Counted from the stretch's first letter, positions 17,298 to 26,116 are shown. The stretch is 64,000 nucleotides of DNA from Pseudomonadota bacterium (GCA_023423535.1 JAFAFL010000041.1:1-64000), one strand, 5' to 3'. Numbers and translations: made by a program. Notes: generated from the sequence alone by a model not told the origin.

Positions 17298-17780
17298 TCA
17301 CGGTCGAACGAAGCGCCGCGGCGGCTGGAGGCGGAATGGGGCTCGACCCGCGCGAGCCGCGCCTGCGCCCGCGACGCCACGCGAGGTCGTCGCACCGCGC
17401 AGGCGGGGCCGGTTCTCGTACGCGTTGCTCCCGTGCGTGAGCGATACCCTCCGGTTGAAGCGCAGGAGGAAGAGCGCGGTCGCGGCCGCCAGCGCGAGGC
17501 CCACCGCCCACTGTCCGCGGACGATGAACACCAACGCGGCGATCGCCACCGCCACGCCGCTCGCGGTGCCGAGGAGGAGTCCCCTCGAGCCGGCGAAGCC
17601 GCGCGGCTTCGGCGCGCTGTGGCGGAGGGCGGGATGGTCTCCGGCGAGGCCCCAGCTTTCCTTGCCGTGCTCGCGGAGTTCGTCCGTCGGCTCCACGAGC
17701 CCGATCCGGTACGCCTTCTCCACGTCGCCCAGCGACTCGAAGTCCAACGACCCGTCCGCGTTTCTGACCGTCCAGCCCAT
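17298..17780 (-). CDS. Small membrane protein with a GYF_2-like N-terminus
   Basis: The product is 160 residues. The first 45 or so ('WTVRNADGSLDFESLGDVEK', then 'IGLVEPTDELREHGKESWG') resemble short GYF_2-type cytoplasmic modules that precede membrane segments. Two hydrophobic helices follow (about 73-90 and 94-110), with a basic, Arg/Ala-rich tail. The ATG at 17780 is chosen because the module begins there; an in-frame ATG at 17819 is possible. Neither has a strong ribosome site. Function unknown. Confidence 0.6.
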   Translation of the reverse strand: MGWTVRNADGSLDFESLGDVEKAYRIGLVEPTDELREHGKESWGLAGDHPALRHSAPKPRGFAGSRGLLLGTASGVAVAIAALVFIVRGQWAVGLALAAATALFLLRFNRRVSLTHGSNAYENRPRLRGATTSRGVAGAGAARAGRAPFRLQPPRRFVRP

Positions 17781-17864
17781 GCCGCCAAGGTGAGCGCACC
17801 GGTCGGTGCCGGCAGGCAAGTGGCGGTCTCTCGCCTGCCCTTCGTTCGGGCGAATGGGACGAGA

Positions 17865-19307
17865 CTACGGGGTTGCGGCCTTGCCCTTCCCCTTCACGCC
17901 CGTCGCCGGCTTCTTCGGCTCCGACTTCGGCGCGGCCTTCGCCGACTCGCGCGCCCCGAGGTTCCCCTCCGCGTCCACCAGTACGCCCGTGTGCGGGAAG
18001 TCCTCGGCGGAGAGCAGGCGCACCTGGGCGATGGCGGTGCCTTCCGGGTCCTTCACCGCGATGCCCTTGTCGATCTGCTTCGTGGGCAGGAGCCTGCCGG
18101 AGACGAAGCGGCCCTCGCCGTCGAGCACGGCCTCGAGCACCACGCCGATGCCCAGCGGGCCGGAGAGGTTGAAGCGCCCGTAGGTCGCGAAGTTCCCCAG
18201 CGAGTAGGCGATGAGCCGGTCCTTGTAGAGCTCCATCCCTCGCAGCACGTGCGGCCCGTGGCCGATGACGAGGTCCGCGCCTGCATCGACGACGACGCGG
18301 GTGAAGGTCCTGAGGTCGCCGCGATTCTCGCCGTGGAAGGTCTCGCGGCCGTGCGGCACGCGGGTGTTCTTCGCGCCCTCGGCGCCGCCGTGGAAGGAGA
18401 CGATGACGATGTCGTGGCCCTGCGCCGCCGAGCGCACCAGCGCCGCCGCGGTGGCGTGATCGTTCACGTCGTTCACCGCCGGCGAGGTGTGGAACGCGAC
18501 CATCGCCACCTTCAGCCCGTTCTTCTCGGTGGACGCGATGCTCCCCGGCGCGCCGCTCCACTTGATGCCCGCCCCATCGAGCGTGCTCTCCGTCTGGCGC
18601 CGGCAGACCTCGCCGAAGTCGCCCGCGTGGTTGTTCGCGGTGGAGGCGAGATCCACGCCGGCCTCGGTGAGGTACTTCACGTAGCGGGTGGGGCTGCGGA
18701 ACGCGTAGCAGTTCGTCGAGTTCTTCCGGCACTTCGGCGAGGGCGTGGGGTCGTCGCAGAGCGGGCCCTCGAGGTTGATGAAGGTCAGGTCCGCGTCGCG
18801 CAGCAGGTCGTACACGCCGCTCATCACCGTGGCGCCGTCCTCGGGCGGCAGATAGCCCTCGGGGAAGTCGGTGCCGATCATCACGTCGCCCACGGCGCGC
18901 AGCCGCAGCGACACGTCCGGCCGAGGCTTCCGCTCCACCGCGGGCGCCTCCTTCGACATCTGCGCGAGCTTCGCCTTCAGCTCCGCCTGCGCCTTCGCCT
19001 CCGAGAGCCGCTCGTCCACCTGCGGGTGGTCCGGCTGCAGCCGCTTCACCTCGGACCACTGCTCCACCACGCCCGCCCAGTCGCCCTTCAGGTAGAGCGC
19101 CCAGCCGAGCTCCCAGCGGCAGTCGGCGCGCTTCTCGTCCGCGGTCACGCACTTCCGCAGCGCGCTCTCCGCCGCGTCGGCGTTCTTCGCCTTCAGCGCT
19201 TCGACGCCCTCGGCGTAGTGGGTGTCGGCGGTGGGTTCAGTGCCCGCGTCGGGCGCAGGCTGCGCGAGAGAGATCGCGAGAAGGAGAGCAGCGGAGAGGG
19301 CGTGCAT
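17865..19307 (-). CDS. CapA-family metallophosphatase-like protein with TPR N-terminus
   Basis: This 480-residue exported protein has a signal peptide (about 1-15). A TPR-like helical section (about 30-110, 'HYAEGVEALKAKNADAAESA', 'GWALYLKGDWAGVVEQW') precedes a CapA/PGA_cap domain (about 125-430). Metal-site phrases are 'RAVGDVMIGTDFPEGYLP', 'INLEGPLCDD', 'LASTANNHAGDFG', 'VSFHGGAEG' and 'VIGHGPHVLRGMELY'. CapA proteins belong to the calcineurin-like metallophosphoesterase fold and take part in poly-gamma-glutamate capsule formation in Bacillus. No capB or capC is present here, so the role is open. The tail is Lys/Pro/Ala-rich and low-complexity. No strong ribosome site precedes ATG 19307. 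Confidence 0.82.
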   Translation of the reverse strand: MHALSAALLLAISLAQPAPDAGTEPTADTHYAEGVEALKAKNADAAESALRKCVTADEKRADCRWELGWALYLKGDWAGVVEQWSEVKRLQPDHPQVDERLSEAKAQAELKAKLAQMSKEAPAVERKPRPDVSLRLRAVGDVMIGTDFPEGYLPPEDGATVMSGVYDLLRDADLTFINLEGPLCDDPTPSPKCRKNSTNCYAFRSPTRYVKYLTEAGVDLASTANNHAGDFGEVCRRQTESTLDGAGIKWSGAPGSIASTEKNGLKVAMVAFHTSPAVNDVNDHATAAALVRSAAQGHDIVIVSFHGGAEGAKNTRVPHGRETFHGENRGDLRTFTRVVVDAGADLVIGHGPHVLRGMELYKDRLIAYSLGNFATYGRFNLSGPLGIGVVLEAVLDGEGRFVSGRLLPTKQIDKGIAVKDPEGTAIAQVRLLSAEDFPHTGVLVDAEGNLGARESAKAAPKSEPKKPATGVKGKGKAATP

Positions 19308-19422
19308 GGCGTGTCCGAGAAGAGCACGTCACCAACAGGGAGCCGACGCAGAAACGTCCCGAGCAACCAGGCGCAGTGGAGGCGGGCGACAGGCACGGAC
19401 CCATGTGTTCGAATGAGGCGCC

Positions 19423-20652
19423 TTGCGGTCCCCATTTTTGCTCAGAGTCTGGAGGCGCCTCGCAGCGTCCGCGGTGGCGATTGGCGCGGTCGGTGTCCTG
19501 ACGAACTGCGGCGCATCACCGTCCGGTGAAGTGCCTCGTCCTCCCGTCCCGGACGTGCAGCCGGTGCCCGTCGCGGACGCTGGCGCAGAAGAGGCTGCTG
19601 CGGACGCCGGGACGCAGGTAGAGGGCTTCCGAGTCCACGCATACGAGTTCCTCTCCAGGGAGACGTTCCCTCACGGGGGACAGGTCACCGGCCTGAGCGA
19701 ATCCGGCATCGTCTCCGGTTACGCCTACTCGAGCGAGAGCCATCGTCAGAACTGGATCGTCCGCCCGCCAGAAGGAGAGGTCGAAGCATGGGATTGGGCG
19801 AACATGAAGCCGAGCACCGTCCTCTCGCTGCAGTCGGACGGGACCTACTGTGGAAGCGCAAGCTGGCCTGAGCCGGAGTTAGGTGGCTTCAGCGGCACCG
19901 CGATCATCGGCAGTGGCTCGAGCGGTGAGCGCCTGCTGCCCGACCCGGTGTCCAGCAGTTGCCACGGCCGGAACGAGAGTGGCGTGACCATCGGCGCCTG
20001 GAAGGGCGGCTTCTTGCGCTGGGCCGACGGCGAGATGGTGAGCTTCGACTTCTTTCCCCATCCGACGCGACCTGGACAATTCATCTATGCGGTGGGGCGA
20101 GACATCAACGAGTACAGCCACGTCGTCGGCTCGGTGCAACATGGGCAGTCCTTGGGCGAGGGAAATCCGGCCGGCTTCTTCTGGAGCAAGGAGACCGGGC
20201 CTCGTCTCCTCAAGAGTCACAAACGGAAGGTTGCCACCTCGGCCATCAACGACCACGGCGTGATGGTGGGCGCATCCAGAGACGGCCAGGACAACGACGT
20301 GGCAGCGGTGTGGGACTCGTTCGAAGCGGAGCCCCGCTACCTTCCCTCACCGGGCGACTGGTTTCTGGTGAGGCCCGAAGACATCAACAACGCCGGCCTC
20401 ATCGTCGGGAGCGGTCTCGACGAACAGAACATTCGCCGCGGCCTCGTCTGGTGGAAGGACAAGGTGTACCTCGCCGATGAGCTGGTGGGAGATCAGCTGT
20501 CTTCTTCGGCGGACTGGTACTGGATCGAGCGGCTCGACTTCGTGAACGACGAAGGCCGCATCGCCGGCATCGTGAGGGAGGAGTGGCGAGAGGATGGCGC
20601 GCAGGTGGTACGCCGCCGGCCCATCGTCATCGACGTGCTGCAGCTTCCCTGA
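19423..20652 (+). CDS. Lipoprotein with HAF-type extracellular repeats
   Basis: This 409-residue exported protein has a lipobox VLTNC after a long N-terminal helix. It then carries spaced repeats of the HAF extracellular kind: 'LSESGIVSGYAYS', 'INEYSHVVGSV', 'INDHGVMVGASR', 'INNAGLIVGSGL' and 'VNDEGRIAGIV'. Each has the I/V-N-x-x-G-x-x-V/A-G core. Such repeats form beta-rich surface solenoids; function unknown. The start is TTG at 19423, supported by GAGG six bases upstream and by the basic start before the signal helix. Codon use is less G+C-rich at third positions than in neighbours, a weak sign of different ancestry. It is divergent from the CapA gene. Confidence 0.72.
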   Translation: MRSPFLLRVWRRLAASAVAIGAVGVLTNCGASPSGEVPRPPVPDVQPVPVADAGAEEAAADAGTQVEGFRVHAYEFLSRETFPHGGQVTGLSESGIVSGYAYSSESHRQNWIVRPPEGEVEAWDWANMKPSTVLSLQSDGTYCGSASWPEPELGGFSGTAIIGSGSSGERLLPDPVSSSCHGRNESGVTIGAWKGGFLRWADGEMVSFDFFPHPTRPGQFIYAVGRDINEYSHVVGSVQHGQSLGEGNPAGFFWSKETGPRLLKSHKRKVATSAINDHGVMVGASRDGQDNDVAAVWDSFEAEPRYLPSPGDWFLVRPEDINNAGLIVGSGLDEQNIRRGLVWWKDKVYLADELVGDQLSSSADWYWIERLDFVNDEGRIAGIVREEWREDGAQVVRRRPIVIDVLQLP

Positions 20653-20667
20653 GCGAAGCGCTGGCCT

Positions 20668-20691
20668 GAGCGGCTCTTCTGGCCGCCGCTC
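20668..20691. terminator. Hairpin between convergent genes
   Basis: GAGCGGC (20668-20674) and GCCGCTC (20685-20691) form a perfect 7-bp stem. It lies between the stops at 20652 and 20730. No U-run follows on either strand, so it is only a weak terminator candidate. Confidence 0.4.
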
Positions 20692-20729
20692 CGGTCAGCG
20701 CAGCGCCTCATCCTGCTTCAAAAAACGGC

Positions 20730-22217
20730 TCACGCGACTCCGGACACCGGATCGCCCGTCTCTCCCTCCTCGGTCGCGGCGGACGCCTCGGGGAGGCTGA
20801 AGACCTCGACCCCGGCCGACCGGCCCTTCAGCGCCTGCGTCCCGCACGAGATCCACGGCCACGCGGCGGTCTCCGCGTCGAGCGAGGCGCGGACCGCTCC
20901 GGTGACGAGCAGTGACGTCCCCAGCGTCCGCGTCAGTCCCTCCACCCGCGCGGCGACGTTCACGGCATCGCCCATGAAGGTGAACTCCAGCCGCGCCGGC
21001 GAGCCGACCGTTCCGGCGATGACCTCGCCGCTGTGCAGGCCGATCCCGATGGAGATGGGCGCGGACAACTCGGTGCGGTTGAGCGCCTCCAGTGCGTCGA
21101 GCATCGCCCGGGCCGCGCGCACGCCCTCGGTCGCGCCCCTCTCGAACTGCTGCAGCCCGAAGATGGCCATCAACCCGTCGCCGATGAACTTGTCCACCAC
21201 GCCGCCGTGTTGGTGGACGATCTCCACCATGCGGGTGAAGTAGCGGTTGAGGTCCGTGACCAGCGTGTCGGGGTCCGCGGCCTCGGTGCGGCGGGTGAAG
21301 TCTCGGATGTCCGAGAAGAGCACCACCACCGGCCGCCGCGCGCCGCCCAGCCTGAGCCCGCCTTCGGCGAGGAGCCGCTCGGCGATGCCCGGGCTCACCA
21401 GCTTCCCGAACAGGTCGCGGATGCGTTCGCGCTCGCGCAGGCTGCCGATCATCGAGTTGGTGTGCCGGGCGATCTCGCCGAACTCGTCGGAGGAGGCGAC
21501 GGGGACCCGCACGTCGAACCGCCCCCTCATGACCTGCTCGAGCGCCTGCCGCTGGTGGTCGAAGAAGATGCGCAGGTTCCGCGCGAACGAGAGGATGAGG
21601 TTCCCGCTCAGCGGCAGGAAGAACGCCAGCGCCAGCGCGCTCTCGCCCAGCGCCTCCCGCTGCAGCCTCGCTGCCTCGGAGGCGTCCGCCCCCGCCAGCT
21701 CCTGCAGGTTGCGCAGGGAGAGGAACCCGAGGTCCAGCGCCATCAGCCCGAGCACCGACAGCGCGACGATCGCGAACTTCCTCGTGATCGGGAACGTGCG
21801 CTCGGGGCCTGCGACATCGAGCTCCGACTGAAGCGCGCGCGCGACCCGCCGCTCCCTCGCCAGCGCCGAGTCCGCGGCAAAGAAGATCCCGATCGTCGCG
21901 GCCCCGAGCAGCGCCTTCGCCCCGCTCGCCACCGGGAAGCCGTACACCAGCCGGTCGAACACGGTCAGCGCGAGGCCCACCGCGACAAACAGGCCGAGGT
22001 CGAGCGCGAACTGCCGCCGCGACTGGAGCAGCGGCGCCGCGCGATCCACCAGCCATCTCTCCGCGGGCACGCGCAGCAGCAGGCCGGCGGAGAAGAAGAG
22101 GGCGAAGAGCACCGCCATCGTCGCCGGTCCGAGCGACGCGATGTGCGGACACACCTCGCAGCTGAACAGGCTGAGGAGCCCCACGGCCGCTGCGAAGTAG
22201 ATGATCGCGCGAACCAT
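20730..22217 (-). CDS. Membrane class III adenylate/guanylate cyclase
   Basis: This is a 495-residue integral membrane cyclase. About six hydrophobic segments lie in residues 3-212, then a HAMP-like linker (about 215-265) and a class III catalytic domain (about 285-475). Metal ligands are Asp303 ('FSDIRDFT') and Asp347 ('KFIGDGLMAIFG'). Lys343 is at the purine-selecting position, and Asn420/Arg424 ('GDAVNVAARVE') are the transition-state pair. All catalytic residues are present, so it should be active, probably making cAMP. GAGGAGGAG before ATG 22217 is strong. It starts 20 bases after the DksA-like gene, last in an apparent five-gene set that begins with pntAA. Confidence 0.88.
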   Translation of the reverse strand: MVRAIIYFAAAVGLLSLFSCEVCPHIASLGPATMAVLFALFFSAGLLLRVPAERWLVDRAAPLLQSRRQFALDLGLFVAVGLALTVFDRLVYGFPVASGAKALLGAATIGIFFAADSALARERRVARALQSELDVAGPERTFPITRKFAIVALSVLGLMALDLGFLSLRNLQELAGADASEAARLQREALGESALALAFFLPLSGNLILSFARNLRIFFDHQRQALEQVMRGRFDVRVPVASSDEFGEIARHTNSMIGSLRERERIRDLFGKLVSPGIAERLLAEGGLRLGGARRPVVVLFSDIRDFTRRTEAADPDTLVTDLNRYFTRMVEIVHQHGGVVDKFIGDGLMAIFGLQQFERGATEGVRAARAMLDALEALNRTELSAPISIGIGLHSGEVIAGTVGSPARLEFTFMGDAVNVAARVEGLTRTLGTSLLVTGAVRASLDAETAAWPWISCGTQALKGRSAGVEVFSLPEASAATEEGETGDPVSGVA

Positions 22218-22237
22218 GCGGGCTCCTCCTCAGCGCA

Positions 22238-22933
22238 TCAGCGCATCGCCTCGTCCGGATCCACCGGCTGGCCGCCCTCGAAGAAGTAGCGGACGGGCAC
22301 TCGGTGCGGACCGCCGGGGACTTCGGGGCGCTCGCGGCGCAGCTCGCAGGAGACGCAGCGCTCGGCCCAGGGCACGAGAGAGAGACGGTCGGGGGTGATC
22401 TCCCTCGAGCAGTCTTCGCAGCGCGCGAAGGTGCCCTTGCCCACCTTCTCCAGCGCGCGGTTCACGCGGAGGAGCAGCTCGTCGTCCTCGTCGCCGCCGG
22501 CCTCGCGGTAGGCGCGCAGCCTCGCGCTCTCGGAGCGGTCCATGGCGTTCCACACCCAGGGCTCGGGCTCCTCGCCGGAGAGGACGAAGCGGTACACCTG
22601 GAGCTGACGTTCGGCCTCCTTCCGCACCGTCTGCCCGCGCGCGGAGGAGAGGGTGTCCGAGGAGAAGAGCTCCGCCAGCCGGCCCTGCACCAGCGCCTGC
22701 AGCTCCGCCTCCTGTGCGAGCTGGGCGCTGAACGCGTCGGCGCGCAGACCGACCTCGCGGCAGGCCTCGCGCACGAGCTCGTCGAAGATGCGCTCCATCC
22801 CGAACTGCACCGCGGCCGCGAGCTGGTCCGGCGAGTCCGCCAGCGTCTGCGCGCTCTCGAGGAAGATCTCCACCGCCGCGTGAAGCTTGCTCTTCCCGCC
22901 GCTCCTGCCGCCTTCGCTGCCGCCTGTGCCCAC
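22238..22933 (-). CDS. DksA/TraR-type zinc-finger protein with long N-terminal domain
   Basis: The product is 231 residues. The C-terminal part carries a DksA/TraR-like C4 zinc finger (Cys172, Cys175, Cys193, Cys196, 'RCEDCSREITPDRL'), preceded by a helix with 'RVNRALEKVGKGTFA', typical of the family. Normal DksA proteins have a coiled coil of about 100 residues ahead of the finger. Here about 130 residues of different, Ala/Leu/Glu-rich helix precede it. Family members bind the RNA polymerase secondary channel and change promoter choice; this one may do so or may be a divergent zinc protein. The start is GTG at 22933, 24 bases after the pntB stop. Confidence 0.72.
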   Translation of the reverse strand: MGTGGSEGGRSGGKSKLHAAVEIFLESAQTLADSPDQLAAAVQFGMERIFDELVREACREVGLRADAFSAQLAQEAELQALVQGRLAELFSSDTLSSARGQTVRKEAERQLQVYRFVLSGEEPEPWVWNAMDRSESARLRAYREAGGDEDDELLLRVNRALEKVGKGTFARCEDCSREITPDRLSLVPWAERCVSCELRRERPEVPGGPHRVPVRYFFEGGQPVDPDEAMR

Positions 22934-22957
22934 GGACCGTAGCCTAGAACGTTTCCA

Positions 22958-24382
22958 CTACAGTTGCTTGAGCTCGGAGAGCAGCCCCTGCAGCACCTTC
23001 TTCGCGTCGCCGAAGATCATCATCGTGTTCGGGCTCTCGAAGAGGTCGTTCTTCACGCCGGCGTACCCGCTGCCCAAAGAGCGCTTCACCACGAACACCG
23101 TCTTCGCCTGGTGCACCTCGAGGATGGGCATGCCGTAGATGGGGCTGCCCTTGTTCGTCTGCGCCGCGGGGTTCACCACGTCGTTCGCGCCGAGCACCAG
23201 CACCACGTCGGTGTTCTTGAACTCGGGGTTGGCGGTGTCCATCTCCAGCAGCGCTTCGTAGGGGACGTCCGCCTCGGCGAGGAGCACGTTCATGTGCCCC
23301 GGCATCCGGCCCGCCACCGGGTGGATGGCGTAGGTCACCGTCGCGCCGCGGCTCTTCAGCTCGTCCGCCAGCTCGCGCACCGCGTGCTGCGCCTGCGCCA
23401 CCGCGAGGCCGTAGCCGGGGACGATGCTCACCGTCCGCGCGCTCTCCAGCACCATCGCGGCCTCCTCCACGCCGCAGGAGCGCACGTTCTTGTAGCTCTC
23501 CGCCTCGCTCGCGCCGCCTCCGCCGGAAGCGCCGCCCGCGTCGCCGCCGAAGCCTCCGAGCACCACCGAGGCCAGGGAGCGGTTCATCGCCTCGCACATG
23601 ATGCGGGTGAGGATGAGCCCCGCCGCGCCGACCATCGCGCCGGCGATGATCAGCAGGTTGTTGCCGATGACGAAGCCCGCCGCCGACGCCGCCACGCCGC
23701 TGTAGGAGTTGAGCAGCGAGACGACCACCGGCATGTCCGCGCCGCCGATGGGGATGACCAGCAGGACCCCGAGCAGCAGCGCGATGAAGGAGATGCCGAG
23801 CAGCGCCCAGCCTCCGAGCGACGGCTCGTCCACGACGAAGCCGTACCAGGCGGAGAGCGCGATCGACCCGGCGATGAGCGCGAGGTTCAGCACGTGCCGG
23901 CCCGGCAGCAGGAGCGGGTTGCCGGAGAGCGTGCCCCGCAGCTTCGCCCAGGCGATGAACGAGCCGGAGAGGGTGACGCCGCCGATGATCGCCGAGGCGG
24001 CGACGGTCACCGCCTGATCCGCGCCCTGCAGCTCCGCCAGCGTCCCGGGTTTGTTCCGCTCGACGATGTCCACCCAGTACACGCTGATCGCCACCAGCAT
24101 CGAGGCGCCGCCGCCGAAGCCGTTGAGCAGCGCGACCAGCTCGGGCATCGACGTCATCGGCACCCGGATCGCCACGATGCCGCCGACGACCGTGCCGGCG
24201 ATGAGGCCGGCGGCGATCCACCGGTAGTCGATCGAGCCCAGCTCCAGCAGCGTGCCGACGATCGCCAGCAGCATCGCCACCGCCGCCAGCGCGTTGCCGC
24301 CGCGCGCCGTCTTCACGCGCGAGAGCCGCTTGAGCCCGAAGATGAAGAGGACCGCGGAGAGCAGGTAGAGCAGCGGGATCAT
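22958..24382 (-). CDS. pntB: NAD(P) transhydrogenase subunit beta
   Basis: This 474-residue protein has about nine membrane helices in residues 1-265, a Gly/Ser-rich linker, and the NADP(H)-binding domain III at the C-terminus ('VPGYGLAVAQAQHAV', 'HPVAGRMPGHMNVLLAEA', 'VLVLGANDVVNPAA', 'GMPILEVHQAKTVFVVKR'). Together with the alpha subunits it couples proton re-entry to hydride transfer from NADH to NADP+. It overlaps pntAB by ATGA (24379-24382), which implies translational coupling. Downstream genes on the same strand follow within 24 bases. Confidence 0.95.
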   Translation of the reverse strand: MIPLLYLLSAVLFIFGLKRLSRVKTARGGNALAAVAMLLAIVGTLLELGSIDYRWIAAGLIAGTVVGGIVAIRVPMTSMPELVALLNGFGGGASMLVAISVYWVDIVERNKPGTLAELQGADQAVTVAASAIIGGVTLSGSFIAWAKLRGTLSGNPLLLPGRHVLNLALIAGSIALSAWYGFVVDEPSLGGWALLGISFIALLLGVLLVIPIGGADMPVVVSLLNSYSGVAASAAGFVIGNNLLIIAGAMVGAAGLILTRIMCEAMNRSLASVVLGGFGGDAGGASGGGGASEAESYKNVRSCGVEEAAMVLESARTVSIVPGYGLAVAQAQHAVRELADELKSRGATVTYAIHPVAGRMPGHMNVLLAEADVPYEALLEMDTANPEFKNTDVVLVLGANDVVNPAAQTNKGSPIYGMPILEVHQAKTVFVVKRSLGSGYAGVKNDLFESPNTMMIFGDAKKVLQGLLSELKQL

Positions 24383-24663
24383 TTCTTCTTCCCGAACATC
24401 CGCAGCATCCGGTCGGTGACGAGGAACCCGCCCACCACGTTCAGCGTGGCCAGCCCCACCGCCACCGCGCCGAGCACGTTGGAGACGGAGACCTCCGCCG
24501 TCTGCGCCGCGTAGAGCGCGCCGATGATGGTGATGCCGGAGATGGCGTTGGTGCCGGACATCAAGGGCGTGTGCAGCGTCGGCGGGACCTTGTTGATGAC
24601 CTCGAAGCCGACGAAGCAGGCGAGGACGAACACGTAGAGACCGACGAGCAGCGGACCCATCAT
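24379..24663 (-). CDS. pntAB: NAD(P) transhydrogenase subunit alpha, membrane part
   Basis: This 94-residue hydrophobic protein with three or four helices corresponds to the membrane end of E. coli PntA ('CFVGFEVINKVPPTLHTPLM', 'GTNAISGITIIGALYA'). It is a separate polypeptide here, as in Rhodospirillum-type three-subunit enzymes. It overlaps both neighbours by 4 bases. Two adjacent ATG codons (24661-24663 and 24658-24660) are possible starts. Confidence 0.92.
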   Translation of the reverse strand: MMGPLLVGLYVFVLACFVGFEVINKVPPTLHTPLMSGTNAISGITIIGALYAAQTAEVSVSNVLGAVAVGLATLNVVGGFLVTDRMLRMFGKKK

Positions 24664-25808
24664 GGCTGGGCCTCCTTCGACAAGAGTTCCAGGGTGGGCG
24701 CGTGCCGGAGCTCGCCGGCGTGGGTGAGGAGCATGCCGCGGACGATCTCGTCCTCGAGGTCCAGCGTGAGCTCGCCCCCCTTCGTCACCAGCAGCACGAC
24801 CTCCAGCACGTTGCGGGCGTAGAGCGCGCTGGCGTCCTGCGGCAGCGTGGCGGGCAGGTTCGTGTGGCCGATGATCGTCACCCCGTTCTCGGTGACGTGG
24901 GTCTCGCCGGGCCTCGTCAGCTCGCAGTTGCCGCCCTGCTCCGCGGCCAGATCGACGATCACCGCGCCGCCGCGCATCTGCCGCACCGTGTCCGCGGTGA
25001 CGAGCCTCGGGGCGGGCCTGCCGGGCACGAGCGCGGTGGTAATCACCACGTGCGACGCCACGATGCGCTGGCTGACCAGCGCCTGCTGCTTCGCGAGCGC
25101 CTCCTTCGACAGCTCCTTCGCGTAGCCGCCCGAGCCCTCGCCGGTCTCCTCCAGCGGCAGCTCGATGAAGCGTCCTCCGAGGCTCTGGACCTGCTCCTTC
25201 ACCGCCGGCCGCACGTCGCTGACCTCCACCACCGCGCCCAGCCTGCGAGCGGTGGCGATCGCCTGCAGCCCGGCCACGCCCGCGCCGAGCACCACCACCT
25301 TCGCCGGCTGCACCGTGCCCGCCGCGGTCATCAGCAGCGGGAAGTAGGAGGGGAGCGCCGCCGCCGCGAGCAGCACCGCCTTGTACCCGGCGATGTTTGC
25401 CTGCGAGGAGAGCGCGTCCATCTTCTGCGCCCTCGTGATGCGGGGCACGAGCTCCATGGCCAGCGCCGTCGCGCCCCGGGCGGCCAGCGTGCGCACCGCA
25501 TCCGGATTCTTGTGCGCCGAGGTGAAGCCGATGAGCACCGCCCCGCGCTTGAGCCGCTCCGCTTCGTCGGGCATGGGTGGCGAGACCTTCAGCACCATGT
25601 CCGCGTGCGCCCAGGACTTTCCGTCCGCGGGCACCAGCTGCGCGCCGGCCTCCGTGTACTGCGCGTCGCGGAGGAACGCGCCAGCTCCCGCGCCCTCTTC
25701 GACCGAGACCTTCAGGCCCTCCTTCACGAGGCGCTTCACCGTCTCCGGCGTGGCGGCGACCCGCGTCTCTCCCGCGCGGTGTTCCCGCGCCACCAACACC
25801 TCGAGCAT
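24660..25808 (-). CDS. pntAA: NAD(P) transhydrogenase subunit alpha, NAD-binding part
   Basis: This 382-residue soluble domain I has the alanine-dehydrogenase/PntA fold: 'ETRVAATPETVKRLVKEGLK', 'AAGTVQPAKVVVLGAGVAG' (NAD-binding GxGxxG), 'EVSDVRPAVKEQVQSLGGRF', then 'GGAVIVDLAAEQGGNCELT'. It binds NAD(H) and docks on PntB domain III. It is the first gene of the apparent operon; the upstream gap to the decayed lipoprotein copy is 49 bases, so the promoter is probably within or above that relic. No strong ribosome site precedes ATG 25808. Confidence 0.94.
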   Translation of the reverse strand: MLEVLVAREHRAGETRVAATPETVKRLVKEGLKVSVEEGAGAGAFLRDAQYTEAGAQLVPADGKSWAHADMVLKVSPPMPDEAERLKRGAVLIGFTSAHKNPDAVRTLAARGATALAMELVPRITRAQKMDALSSQANIAGYKAVLLAAAALPSYFPLLMTAAGTVQPAKVVVLGAGVAGLQAIATARRLGAVVEVSDVRPAVKEQVQSLGGRFIELPLEETGEGSGGYAKELSKEALAKQQALVSQRIVASHVVITTALVPGRPAPRLVTADTVRQMRGGAVIVDLAAEQGGNCELTRPGETHVTENGVTIIGHTNLPATLPQDASALYARNVLEVVLLVTKGGELTLDLEDEIVRGMLLTHAGELRHAPTLELLSKEAQP

Positions 25809-25857
25809 GGGCGGCTTTTAGCCACGCCTGCTCTCTCGGGTCGAGCGAGGCGCGGTC

Positions 25858-26115
25858 CTACAGTCCGGCGCAGGGCGACGCGGAGCCGGCTGAAGGGAGG
25901 GTGAAGGTCGTCTGCGCGTCGCCGTGACGCAGCGTGTAGGTGCCCTCCGCGAGGGGCCCGACGGTGCAGGTTGCGCTGCCGCCCACGCAGTCCGGGTCGC
26001 CGGCGACGCCCGGGATCCCGCACGCCCTCGGCATCCAGGAGGTCTCGCTGGTGACGAGGACCTCGTTCCCCTCGCGGGTGACCTCACAGGAAGACTCTAC
26101 AGGGCGGCGCTCACG
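25858..26115 (-). pseudogene. Decayed 3' half-copy of the adjacent lipoprotein gene
   Basis: Read on the minus strand, the frame ending at TAG (25858-25860) aligns with the C-terminal half of the neighbour at 26117-26590. Shared features include 'EVTREGNEVLVTSETSW' against 'SVQRDGDVLTVETEASW', and 'LAEGTYTLRHGDAQTTFTL' against 'LAAGTYTVKHGADSLTFTV', with matching Cys positions. The copy lacks the 5' half, signal peptide and a normal start; its homology begins right after the neighbour's stop. It has diverged, so the duplication is old. It may still be translated as a 58-residue product from an internal ATG, but that would lack a signal. Confidence 0.7.
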
Positions 26116-26116
26116 C

